Below are positions 30,619 to 37,465 of a stretch of 37,465 nucleotides of DNA, one piece after another. This DNA comes from Caldimicrobium sp964595655. GTDB lineage: Bacteria; Desulfobacterota; Thermodesulfobacteria; Thermodesulfobacteriales; Thermodesulfobacteriaceae. The notes beneath the pieces were generated by a model, which did not search any database, had not been told where the DNA came from, and worked only from the letters and a program-made list of their open reading frames with translations. The DNA is taken from the NCBI GenBank assembly GCA_964595655.1, contig CAZQQV010000007.1:1-37465 (forward strand), in the 5' to 3' direction. A program made the position numbers and the translations under genes. Position 1 is the stretch's first letter; every line of letters starts with the position of its first letter.

Positions 30619-31552
30619 TTTCTTTAATCCCTATTTTTGGATTATCTCTTTTAGAAATTTTCTTTACGATCGTAAACTTTTGCCGATAAAAAGGCCTAGA
30701 GTCCCTGTTATCTCTGTGGGAAATATCTCTTTAGGAGGAACTGGGAAAACCTCACTTGTTAGATTTTTAACCGAGAAACTCTCTAAGAGGCTTCATGTGG
30801 GAATCCTTTTGAGGGGTTACAAAAGAAAAAGCAAGGGCTACTTCACCGTGTTAGAAAGGGGAAATTTAAGGGCAACTCTTGATGTGGCAGGAGATGAAGC
30901 CTTTATGCTATCCTATCTTTTCCAGGGAAATGAAAGGGTAAGTCTTTCTGTTTGTGAAAAAAGAGCCCCTGGGGCTGAAAGGATGGAAAGGGAGCTTGGA
31001 ATTGAACTTTTGCTTCTTGATGATGCCTTTCAGCACAGAGCCATTGCAAGGGACCTTGATCTTGTGCTAATCAAAAAGGAGGACCTTTCTGATAGGATTT
31101 TTCCCTTTGGGCTTTTGCGAGAACCTCTAAGTTCTCTCAAGAGGGCAGATGCCCTAATCCTTTCCTATCAGGAAATTTCACCTTTTGATTTTACCTTTGA
31201 AAATAAGCCTGTTTTCAAGATGTATCGCAAAAATTTTAGGATTTTTAATTATAAAAGAGAGCCCCTTTCTCAAGAAAAACTTCCTGAATTTATTGCCTTT
31301 TCAGGCCTTGGGTCAAATTGGCAATTTCAGAGGGTCCTTGAAAAACTTTCCATTCCCGTTAAAAGGATTATCTCCTTTCCAGATCACTACCATTACAGGG
31401 ACTTTGCTTTAGACCCCTCAGAAAAATATCTCACCACCCTCAAGGATTTTGTAAAGCTTCCTCCATCCCCCAATCTTTACTACCTTGATTTTGAAATTGA
31501 GGTTCCAGGCCTTGTGGAATTTGTGGAAGGGGCTCTAAAGCTTCTCCCTTGA
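30608..31552 (+). CDS. lpxK: Tetraacyldisaccharide 4'-kinase
   Basis: 314 residues from ATG 30608 (MLLDFFNPYFWIISFRNFLYDRK). An in-frame ATG 48 bases upstream lies inside the previous gene and precedes the family's normal start. The membrane-associated N-terminal helix is followed by VPVISVGNISLGGTGKT (Walker A, 43-48), ILLRGYKRKSKGY, VAGDEAFML, and LLLDDAFQHR (the family has DDGFQHR). It phosphorylates the lipid A disaccharide at the inner membrane. It confirms that the organism makes lipid A. The start is coupled to the membrane-protein stop. Confidence 0.94.
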   Translation: MLLDFFNPYFWIISFRNFLYDRKLLPIKRPRVPVISVGNISLGGTGKTSLVRFLTEKLSKRLHVGILLRGYKRKSKGYFTVLERGNLRATLDVAGDEAFMLSYLFQGNERVSLSVCEKRAPGAERMERELGIELLLLDDAFQHRAIARDLDLVLIKKEDLSDRIFPFGLLREPLSSLKRADALILSYQEISPFDFTFENKPVFKMYRKNFRIFNYKREPLSQEKLPEFIAFSGLGSNWQFQRVLEKLSIPVKRIISFPDHYHYRDFALDPSEKYLTTLKDFVKLPPSPNLYYLDFEIEVPGLVEFVEGALKLLP

Positions 31553-31576
31553 GTTTCTACTAATTTGGGGTAAGAT
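31549..31576 (+). promoter_or_regulatory. Weak candidate promoter before the 31590 gene
   Basis: TTGAGT (31549-31554, overlapping the lpxK stop), a 16-base spacer, and TAAGAT (31571-31576). Each hexamer matches consensus at four of six positions. The predicted start is about 6 bases before the ATG at 31590, which has no ribosome site of its own. Confidence 0.35.
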
Positions 31577-31589
31577 AAAAATTCCGAAT

Positions 31590-32006
31590 ATGCAGAATCA
31601 ACCTGTTGCCAAAAAGCCGGTTTTATTTCAGCTTCCCACGGGATTATATCTTGGGCTTGTTTGTTATAATCCCCTCTATGAAAATTTGCAGTTTGTGCTT
31701 GAAAAAAGGGAGTTTTTTGAGGTTGAGTGGCCGGCCCTCATGATTTCACAGGAAAAGGGGCTTTTTCCTGTTTTAATAGGCCTTCCCCACATTACTGTTC
31801 AGCGCTCTCAGATTCTCTGGTATTCCACTCATATTCCTGGAGAGATACTCCAACAATATCAAACCTTTTTGCCCTTTATTTCAGGAGAGGCTGTTCCTCC
31901 ACCAAAGGAAGAGCACTCCCCATCTCCACCCAAGGCCACATCCAAAAAATCCAAAGAGAAAATCATCCCCTTTCCCTTAAGAAAGGACAAAGACGATGCC
32001 CATTAA
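31590..32006 (+). CDS. Protein of unknown function with a Pro/Lys-rich tail
   Basis: 138 residues. The first 100 look like a small mixed alpha/beta domain: LFQLPTGLYLGLVCYNPLYENLQFVL, then VEWPALMISQ, LFPVLIGLPHITV and ILWYSTHIPGEIL. The last 38 are a disordered, Pro/Lys-rich tail (PPPKEEHSPSPPKATSKKSK) ending KDDAH. There is no signal peptide or membrane span. I recognise no family. The ATG lacks a Shine-Dalgarno sequence. The stop overlaps rpe by 11 bases, so it is coupled to rpe and lies downstream of lpxK. Confidence 0.8.
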   Translation: MQNQPVAKKPVLFQLPTGLYLGLVCYNPLYENLQFVLEKREFFEVEWPALMISQEKGLFPVLIGLPHITVQRSQILWYSTHIPGEILQQYQTFLPFISGEAVPPPKEEHSPSPPKATSKKSKEKIIPFPLRKDKDDAH

Positions 32007-32670
32007 TCTTCCTGAAAAAAGGCCCCTTATTGCCCCTTCCCTTCTTTCAGCTGATTTTTCAAGGCTAAAAGAGGAGGTTAAAGCAGTTGAGGAAGCAGGG
32101 GCAGATCTTCTTCATCTTGATGTGATGGATGGGGTCTTTGTGCCCAATCTTACCTTTGGCCCCCTTGTAATTTCTTCTCTAAGGCCTCACACAAAGCTTC
32201 CCTTTGATGTGCACCTTATGATTGTTCAGCCTGAAAGATATATTAAGGCCTTTTCTGAGGCAGGGGCAGATCTCCTTTGCATCCATGCTGAGGCCTCTTT
32301 TCATCTTCACCGAACCATCACCCAGATTAAAGAATTGGGAAAACTTGCAGGGGTCTCTCTTAATCCCCACACTCCCCCTGAGATCCTTGATTATGTCCTT
32401 GAACTCCTTGACTTTGTCCTTGTAATGACGGTAAATCCCGGTTTTGGAGGGCAAAAGTTTATTCCCCAGTGCCTTCCAAAGATTGAAAAACTCAAAAACA
32501 CCATTATAAAAAGAGGGCTAAAAACCCTTGTTGAGGTTGACGGTGGAATTAATGAAGAAACTGCTCCCCTTGTGCTTTCCGCAGGGGCAGATATTCTTGT
32601 TGCAGGCTCTGCAGTCTTTGGAAAAGGGGATTATAAAAGGGCTATTTCAGCCTTAAGATCTCCCACATAA
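31996..32670 (+). CDS. rpe: Ribulose-phosphate 3-epimerase
   Basis: 224 residues, a TIM barrel with every family landmark: IAPSLLSADFSRL, LHLDVMDGVFVPNLTFGP, FDVHLMI, VLVMTVNPGFGGQKFI and VDGGINEETAPL, with GADILVAGSAVFG at the phosphate site. It interconverts ribulose-5-phosphate and xylulose-5-phosphate, and shares ribulose-5-phosphate with KdsD. The start overlaps the preceding unknown gene by 11 bases. The 3' end overlaps the convergent phosphatidyltransferase gene by 29 bases. Confidence 0.97.
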   Translation: MPINLPEKRPLIAPSLLSADFSRLKEEVKAVEEAGADLLHLDVMDGVFVPNLTFGPLVISSLRPHTKLPFDVHLMIVQPERYIKAFSEAGADLLCIHAEASFHLHRTITQIKELGKLAGVSLNPHTPPEILDYVLELLDFVLVMTVNPGFGGQKFIPQCLPKIEKLKNTIIKRGLKTLVEVDGGINEETAPLVLSAGADILVAGSAVFGKGDYKRAISALRSPT

Positions 32671-33565
32671 GCTTTAAGCTTTTCAAACCATCCCGATAGA
32701 GGCTGAAAAAAAGAACTCCAAAAAGGCTATAAAAGATTCTTTCGCTATAAAAAGCCTCAAGGGAAACAAAAAAGAGAAGAAGCAGGATAAGAAGAGACTC
32801 TTGCTGGGCATGAAGGGGAGAGGTTCTTGCAAGACCCTTTCTGAAAAAGTAAAAAGAAAGGGCAATCTGCACAATCCAGAAAAGCTTTCCTGCATAGGGA
32901 AATATGAGAAGAAGGCTTAGGCTGAAACTTAAAGATAAAAAGGATTTTCCTAAGATAAGGGGCTCAATTTTTGTGCGAGAAAGGGCCCTTTTGACCCGAT
33001 AAAAATAGGGGAGGGCAGAAATATAGCTGAAAAGGCAAAGTCCCCAAAGAAGATAGCCTGTAAGAGAAAGATAGGCTTTATCTATAAGACTTATGATAAT
33101 GGCAAGACCTGCAACGCTCATCTGAAAAAAGGTTTTCCACCTTGCAAGGTTTACAACCTTTGTTTCCTCTGGAAACCAGCTTCTAAGCAAAGCCACAAGA
33201 ATTTCCCTTGAAAGAAGAAGGGCAACCGGCAAATAGGGAAAATATTGAAGATAAACTAAGGTGAGATAAACCACGGTGACAAAAATCTTGTCAGCAACCG
33301 GATCAAGAAGGGACCCAAGGGTGGTCACCCTTTTTTGTCTTCTTGCGATAACCCCATCAAGATAGTCAGTAAAGCCAAGAAGAGAGCCAAGGCTTACCGA
33401 AAAAATCTTTGCAAGATATCCCTCAAGAAAAAGAAGGGCACAGGGCAAAGGAAGAAGAAAAATCCTCAAAAGGGTTATTCTATTTGGAGTGAGAGAATGC
33501 CAGAAGCCCTTTTCCTCTTTTTCCGAAATCTTTTCTATTTCAAGTTCCGAAGCTCTTTCAGACAT
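32642..33565 (-). CDS. CDP-alcohol phosphatidyltransferase with C-terminal membrane extension
   Basis: 307 residues. The complete CDP-alcohol transferase signature is present: D67-x2-D70-G-x2-A74-R75-x8-G84-x3-D88-x3-D92, within SLTPNRITLLRIF...LGSLLDPVADK as in phosphatidylglycerophosphate synthase (PgsA). PgsA is usually about 180-200 residues. Here a further 100 or so (about 200-307) add several membrane spans (LSLSFSLSLLLIFPYAGKLF; LLILLLLFFVSLEAFY). The first 22 residues are a charged tail. It probably makes phosphatidylglycerol phosphate, but the substrate is open. The start overlaps the transglutaminase gene by 31 bases. Confidence 0.87.
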   Translation of the reverse strand: MSERASELEIEKISEKEEKGFWHSLTPNRITLLRIFLLPLPCALLFLEGYLAKIFSVSLGSLLGFTDYLDGVIARRQKRVTTLGSLLDPVADKIFVTVVYLTLVYLQYFPYLPVALLLSREILVALLRSWFPEETKVVNLARWKTFFQMSVAGLAIIISLIDKAYLSLTGYLLWGLCLFSYISALPYFYRVKRALSRTKIEPLILGKSFLSLSFSLSLLLIFPYAGKLFWIVQIALSFYFFRKGLARTSPLHAQQESLLILLLLFFVSLEAFYSERIFYSLFGVLFFSLYRDGLKSLKLMWEILRLK

Positions 33566-35487
33566 TGCAAAAGCTCTTCAAGGCCCCTTTTATCAAAGGG
33601 AATATCTCTATAATAATACTCTCCATAAATTCTTGCAAACTTTAAAGCCACCTCCTTTAAAGCCTGGTTTTCAATCCTTTCTGCAAATTCAAAAAGACCT
33701 TCATTCCTCTCCCTTTTATATCCCCTTTTTTCAAGCTCTCTGAAAAATCTTTTTAAAAGCCTTTTCTCCTTTGGTTCAAAAAGTACTCTGGAATACTTTA
33801 TAAGTAACAAAATTACCACAAAAAGGGCAAGGAAAAGGAAAAAAGCCTTTTTCTGGTTTTGAAAAACTGAGAAATCAAACTCTTTAGAAAGGCTTTCTCT
33901 TTTTGTCAGGGAGAGTTTTTCTTTTAGGCCCTCAAAAAATCTTTTTTGTCTTTTGTAATCGTAATCAAGGACAAGTCTTGTGTAATAATGATTTATGAGG
34001 TCGTAGTATAATCTGATTTTCTCTAAAAGGCCCTTTTTTCTTCCCAGGGCTTCAAAGGAAAAGCCTGGGGTTGGATCAAGGGAGATCCACCTATCTTCCA
34101 AATAGGCCTCAACCCAGGCGTGGGCAAATCTCTCCTCAACAAGATAATAATTCCCCTTGGAATTGAAGATGGCCCCTTTATAGCCCCCTATAACCCTTGC
34201 AGGGATACCATTAAGTCTCAAAAGAAGAGCCGTTGCCCCTGCAAAGTATTCACAATTTCCCCTTTTTGTCTCAAAAAGAAATCTTTCAAGAGGTCTTTCT
34301 CCAAGGGGAAGCTTAGAAAGAGAATAAGTAAAACCCTCTTTTACAAAATAATTGAGAATGTTTTCAAGGGTTTCCCTTGGGGTCCTTCCTTTAAGTTTTT
34401 GAGAAAGCTCTTTAATTTTGGGGCTTACCTCTGGCACCTGAAGGTATCTCTTAAGATTGACCTTCTCATTAAGGCTTTCAGCCTTATCTGCATAAAGGGC
34501 CTCATACCTTGCTGGATAATGCAGAGGTTCTAAAGTTCGGAAAATTCCACCCTCCTCTTTTTTAACCATGAAAGGGGCTCTTATAAAGCTTGTTCCCTCA
34601 GGGACGGGAAGATAGCCATCCTGTTCAGAAAGAAGATAAATGATTGCCTTCCTTAAGGGATATTTGGAATAAGGGTATCTGGGATGTTGAAGAGGGATTT
34701 CCTCTTCAAGGGTTTGCTTCCACACTTTTCCGTCAAAGTGGTCAAAGGCAATCACTCTGAAGTAAAGCTTTTTTGGATCAGGCTTTAAGTCCTCCTCAAA
34801 GACTGCTCTTAGGACCGGGGCTGAACTCTCCTGAATCTCAGAAAAGGCCCCAAGCTTTATCTTATCAGTAAAGCCTGTTTTAGCCTTTTCCCTCTCCACT
34901 GCCAGGTTGAAAAGAGGAACCTGAAGTCTTGGAAGCCCAACAAAAAAAATGGAAGATAGAAGAAGGCTTGAAAGAAGAAGTGCCCCAAAGGTAAGAAAAA
35001 TCCCTTTAAATTCCTCCAATGTGATTTCTAAGACCTCTCCTTCCTCAAGATAGAGATGAATAAAAAGGGCATAGCAGAAAAAGATAAAACCAAGAAGCAA
35101 AACTCCAAAAAAGGCAATTCCAGCATAATAAAAACTTGCCCCACAAAGGATGAGAAATTCAAGAAGATAAATCTGAAAGTAGTCTCTTAAGGTGTGCCTT
35201 TCAAGAAATTTAATTGAAAGAAGAAGTAGTAGGGTATTCAGCGCATTTTCAAGGAAATTGGAAAGATTTACAGTAAAGAAAAAGAGGAGAATGAAGGCAA
35301 TCCCAAGGAGGTTTATAAGAAGCCTTGGAAGAGATTTATCTTTAAGTTTTAGAATAAAGGATGCTAAAAAGAGAAGCATTGAGACAAGGAGTATCTCCTT
35401 TGAAGTGATATGGAAAAGAACAGAAACCGGAAAAATAAGGCTTGTGTAAATAAGAAGTGTTTCAAGGACTTTTCGTTTAAGTCTCAT
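33535..35487 (-). CDS. Membrane-anchored transglutaminase-like protein (TgpA type)
   Basis: 650 residues. About six N-terminal membrane spans (10-188) are followed by an extracytoplasmic segment, a transglutaminase core with triad C412 (KRGNCEYFAGATA), H456 (FAHAWVEAYLEDRW) and D471 (SLDPTPGF), one more span (about 553-575), and a charged C-terminal DUF4129-like tail. The layout matches TgpA/YebA-type proteins, found with MoxR and DUF58 partners. The function in those clusters is linked to the envelope but poorly defined. ATGA overlap with the DUF58 gene. Confidence 0.92.
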   Translation of the reverse strand: MRLKRKVLETLLIYTSLIFPVSVLFHITSKEILLVSMLLFLASFILKLKDKSLPRLLINLLGIAFILLFFFTVNLSNFLENALNTLLLLLSIKFLERHTLRDYFQIYLLEFLILCGASFYYAGIAFFGVLLLGFIFFCYALFIHLYLEEGEVLEITLEEFKGIFLTFGALLLSSLLLSSIFFVGLPRLQVPLFNLAVEREKAKTGFTDKIKLGAFSEIQESSAPVLRAVFEEDLKPDPKKLYFRVIAFDHFDGKVWKQTLEEEIPLQHPRYPYSKYPLRKAIIYLLSEQDGYLPVPEGTSFIRAPFMVKKEEGGIFRTLEPLHYPARYEALYADKAESLNEKVNLKRYLQVPEVSPKIKELSQKLKGRTPRETLENILNYFVKEGFTYSLSKLPLGERPLERFLFETKRGNCEYFAGATALLLRLNGIPARVIGGYKGAIFNSKGNYYLVEERFAHAWVEAYLEDRWISLDPTPGFSFEALGRKKGLLEKIRLYYDLINHYYTRLVLDYDYKRQKRFFEGLKEKLSLTKRESLSKEFDFSVFQNQKKAFFLFLALFVVILLLIKYSRVLFEPKEKRLLKRFFRELEKRGYKRERNEGLFEFAERIENQALKEVALKFARIYGEYYYRDIPFDKRGLEELLQCLKELRNLK

Positions 35488-36374
35488 AGAGAGCCCTCGT
35501 ATTTTGCGAGAAAAGAAAGAACTCTTAGTTTTTGTGCCTCACCCTGTCCTGGGGGAATAAATTTATCCTTTATTTTTATTCCGAAGGCCTTTCCCTCTTC
35601 ACAGGCCTTAAGCACAAGATATGTTGCGCAGGAGAGTTTTTCCTCAAGCCCCTTTTGGGGAAGCCTTTCAAGGTCAATTATAAGGGAGGGGCTCTCCTCT
35701 TCACTGAAAACCTTCCTCTTTAATTCCTCCCACTTGGCAAAGGCCTTCCAGGAAATCAATTTTTTTGGAGTCCCTGCCTGAAAATCAGAAAGCCCCTGAA
35801 ACTCAGAAACTCCCTCCCCTCTTTCAGAAAGTTCTTCCCCCTTTTTCTTTATGGAATCCTCTGGTTTTTTGCATGCCCTTGGCTCAGGAAAAACAAGAAA
35901 CCTTACATCTTCCCCTTTTATTACAAATCTTCTAAAAAAGGAGGCAGGAAAGGTTGAAGAAATCTCAACCTCAAAGATACTTGCTTCACCCCTCTTTTCA
36001 GGCAAAAACTCAAGGAAAAACTCCTTTTTACCCTTTAAAAAAGGAATTTTTGCCGATATATAGAGCTTTTTTTCTGCATTTAAAAGCCCTATCCTTAGGG
36101 TAAGCAAAAAAGAAGGAAAGAAGCCCTTTTTTCTTAGGTTCACCTTAAGCAAAGCCTTTTTTCTTGCATAACACTCCCTTGGAGGAAAGAGGGAAAGCTC
36201 TATCCCTCTGAGATTTAGCCTTGCAAAAACACCTGAAAGCCACATGAAACTGAGAAGGAATGACACTGCCACATAAAGGAGATTATTTCCCGTATTTACA
36301 GCAGAAATTCCGATAAAAATGGTAATAATAGTATAAATGGCTCCAGCCTTGGTAATCCTGAGGGAGGACTTCAC
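35484..36374 (-). CDS. DUF58-domain protein
   Basis: 296 residues. Two N-terminal membrane spans (about 11-52) precede a beta-rich domain and the DUF58 signature, here SEFQGLSDFQAGTPKKLISWKAFAKWEELKRKVF (about 190-225). It corresponds to R-x-Y-x-x-GD-x-x-R-x-I-x-W but lacks the usual GD-x-x-R: it reads AGTPKKLISW. A vWA-like fold follows (LIIDLERLP). It overlaps the transglutaminase by 4 bases (ATGA) and starts 5 bases after moxR, the standard MoxR-DUF58-TgpA cassette. Confidence 0.9.
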   Translation of the reverse strand: MKSSLRITKAGAIYTIITIFIGISAVNTGNNLLYVAVSFLLSFMWLSGVFARLNLRGIELSLFPPRECYARKKALLKVNLRKKGFFPSFLLTLRIGLLNAEKKLYISAKIPFLKGKKEFFLEFLPEKRGEASIFEVEISSTFPASFFRRFVIKGEDVRFLVFPEPRACKKPEDSIKKKGEELSERGEGVSEFQGLSDFQAGTPKKLISWKAFAKWEELKRKVFSEEESPSLIIDLERLPQKGLEEKLSCATYLVLKACEEGKAFGIKIKDKFIPPGQGEAQKLRVLSFLAKYEGSL

Positions 36375-36379
36375 GCCTT

Positions 36380-37297
36380 TTAGAGAGGAATTTTTACTTC
36401 CTCAATAATCTTTTCTATTATTTTATCCCTTTCTCCCTCGTATTCCTCTTTGAATCCGAGCCTGTGGGAGAGCACAAAGGGAGAAAGGGCCTTTATGTCT
36501 TCAGGCAGCACATAATCCCTTTCATAAAGATAAGCCCTTGCCTTTCCTGCTGAAAGAAGCAGAAGGGCCCCTCTTGTTGAAAGCCCGTATTTTAGATAAG
36601 GGCTTTTTCTTGTTTCAGAGACAAGGTCAAGAAGATACTCAAGCACCTTCTCCGACACATAGATTCCCTTTACCTCTTCCTGCATTTTTAAAACCTCTTC
36701 TGGCCTAAGAAGGGAGGGAATTTCTGAGAGCTCTTCCTTTAGGCTTCCCCTTTTAAGTATCTCCCTTTCAAGCTCCCTTGGAGGATAACCGATAGAGATT
36801 TTCATAAGGAAGCGGTCAAGCTGAGCCTCAGGGAGGGGAAAAGTTCCGTAGTATTCAATGGGGTTTTGTGTGGCAATGAGAAAAAAGGGCTTGGGAAGAG
36901 GGTAGCTCACTCCATCCACTGTTACCTGTCCCTCCTCCATGGGCTCAAGAAGGGCACTCTGGGTTTTTGGGCTCATCCGGTTGACCTCATCTACAAGGAC
37001 AATGTTTGCAAAGATTGGCCCTTTGTGAAACTCAAAGGCTTCAAGCCTTTTGTTGTAAAGGGAGGCCCCTGTTATGTCCGAGGGAAGAAGATCGCTTGTT
37101 CCCTGAATGCGGGAAAAGGAAAGCCCAAGAACCTTGGCTAAAGAGAGTGCAAGGGTTGTTTTTCCAACCCCAGGAAGATCCTCAATGAGAAGATGCCCCT
37201 TTGCAAGAAGGGTAATAAGGGTAAGTTCTATGGCCCTTTCTTTTCCTGAAAGATATTTTTTTAATGTCTCAAAGACTTTTTTAAGTTTGGCTAACAA
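36380..37297 (-). CDS. MoxR-family AAA+ ATPase
   Basis: 305 residues. Walker A is GVGKTT (43-48) in GHLLIEDLPGVGKTTLA. The MoxR blocks are IQGTSDLLPSDITG, GPIFANIVLVDEVNRMSPKTQSALLEPMEE (Walker B and beyond), FFLIATQNPIEYYGTFPLPEAQLDRFLM, and a C-terminal lid (STRGALLLL). It is a chaperone-like ATPase for vWA/DUF58 partners. The start is TTG 37297 without a good ribosome site. It is in the same frame as the upstream gene, separated from it by one TAG and two sense codons, so translation is probably by coupling or reinitiation. Confidence 0.93.
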   Translation of the reverse strand: MLAKLKKVFETLKKYLSGKERAIELTLITLLAKGHLLIEDLPGVGKTTLALSLAKVLGLSFSRIQGTSDLLPSDITGASLYNKRLEAFEFHKGPIFANIVLVDEVNRMSPKTQSALLEPMEEGQVTVDGVSYPLPKPFFLIATQNPIEYYGTFPLPEAQLDRFLMKISIGYPPRELEREILKRGSLKEELSEIPSLLRPEEVLKMQEEVKGIYVSEKVLEYLLDLVSETRKSPYLKYGLSTRGALLLLSAGKARAYLYERDYVLPEDIKALSPFVLSHRLGFKEEYEGERDKIIEKIIEEVKIPL

Positions 37298-37303
37298 ACC
37301 GGC

Positions 37304-37465
37304 CTAAGCTGCTTTTAAGACTTTTACTTCGAGTCTTTGAATTCTTGTAAGCATATCTTCAATAATCTCTTTTTGAGAGAGAGCCTTTTTAAGATCCCCT
37401 CTGATTTTTGATACCTCCATAAGGAGTTCATCAATGCGTTTATTGGTGTCATCAATGCGTTTATT
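37304..37465 (-). CDS. Coiled-coil heptad-repeat protein (partial, N-terminus outside window)
   Basis: The last 53 residues are visible, open to the window edge and ending TAG at 37306-37304. They begin NKRIDDTNKRIDELLMEVSK, a seven-residue repeat with hydrophobic spacing, and continue as a charged helix to QRLEVKVLKAA. The repeat NKRIDDT is exact at DNA level (21-nt unit). Such runs form long coiled coils and often vary in copy number. The function is unknown. It is the first visible gene of the MoxR operon, 6 bases before moxR. Confidence 0.75.
   Translation of the reverse strand, partial: NKRIDDTNKRIDELLMEVSKIRGDLKKALSQKEIIEDMLTRIQRLEVKVLKAA
37428..37465 (-). repeat. 21-nt tandem repeat encoding NKRIDDT
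   Basis: On the minus strand the 21-nt unit at 37465-37445 begins AATAAACGCATTGATGA and is followed by a second unit identical over its first 17 bases. The repeat reaches the window edge, so the true copy number is unknown. It preserves the frame and codes a coiled-coil heptad. Confidence 0.7.

Overview
The window reads as a piece of chromosome from a thermophilic, Gram-negative, anaerobic-type bacterium, most likely a member of the Thermodesulfobacteria group (Thermodesulfobacterium, Caldimicrobium or a relative). The group assignment is inference. It rests on moderately low GC, Lys/Glu-rich proteins with mostly AGA/AGG arginine codons, lipid A/LPS genes (lpxK, kdsD), the futalosine menaquinone route, and an archaeal-type PEP carboxylase. 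Genes are very tightly packed, with many start/stop overlaps and 3'-overlapping convergent pairs. I see no prophage, CRISPR array, intact transposase or recognisable defence island.

Layout. (1) Positions 1-11.7 kb, + strand: the classical transcription/translation block tuf(end)-rpmG-tRNA-Trp-secE-nusG-rplK-rplA-[L10 leader]-rplJ-rplL-[hairpin]-rpoB-rpoC-terminator. (2) 11.8-12.1 kb, - strand: rpsO with a clear promoter and a leader hairpin. (3) 12.1-12.7 kb: a gene-poor stretch with hairpins, a cluster of 15-nt GTGTACAC-type repeats and a possible relic ORF. (4) 12.7-16.2 kb: a two-subunit biotin-dependent carboxylase (PycA/PycB-like) whose subunits deviate at positions normally invariant. 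The same 15-nt repeats lie on its other side in inverted orientation. (5) 20.9-16.5 kb, - strand: an operon cobO-mqnC-mqnX-mqnA-menG for menaquinone, apparently transcribed from a leaderless start. (6) 21-26 kb: an unknown protein plus kdsD (+); then, on the - strand, rtcB (RNA ligase) and separately an Ala-zipper lipoprotein, an Smr-domain protein and a THEP1-type NTPase fused to thymidylate kinase. (7) 26.2-28.8 kb: aroC convergent with an archaeal-type PEP carboxylase. (8) 28.8-29.1 kb: a cluster of REP-like palindromes. (9) 29-32.7 kb: a HIT protein (-), then a YbhN/AglD-type membrane protein, lpxK, an unknown protein and rpe (+). (10) 37.5-32.6 kb, - strand: a coiled-coil heptad-repeat protein (partial), MoxR ATPase, DUF58 protein, membrane transglutaminase and a CDP-alcohol phosphatidyltransferase with an unusual membrane extension.

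The points most worth a second look are the divergent PycAB-like carboxylase between inverted multi-copy repeats, the NTPase-thymidylate kinase fusion, several promoters placed so that the mRNA would be leaderless (cobO, aroC, the 29.6-kb membrane protein), the inverted repeat straddling the lipoprotein promoter, and the in-frame single-stop junction between the heptad-repeat protein and MoxR. All assignments come from reading motifs by eye; no database search was possible.
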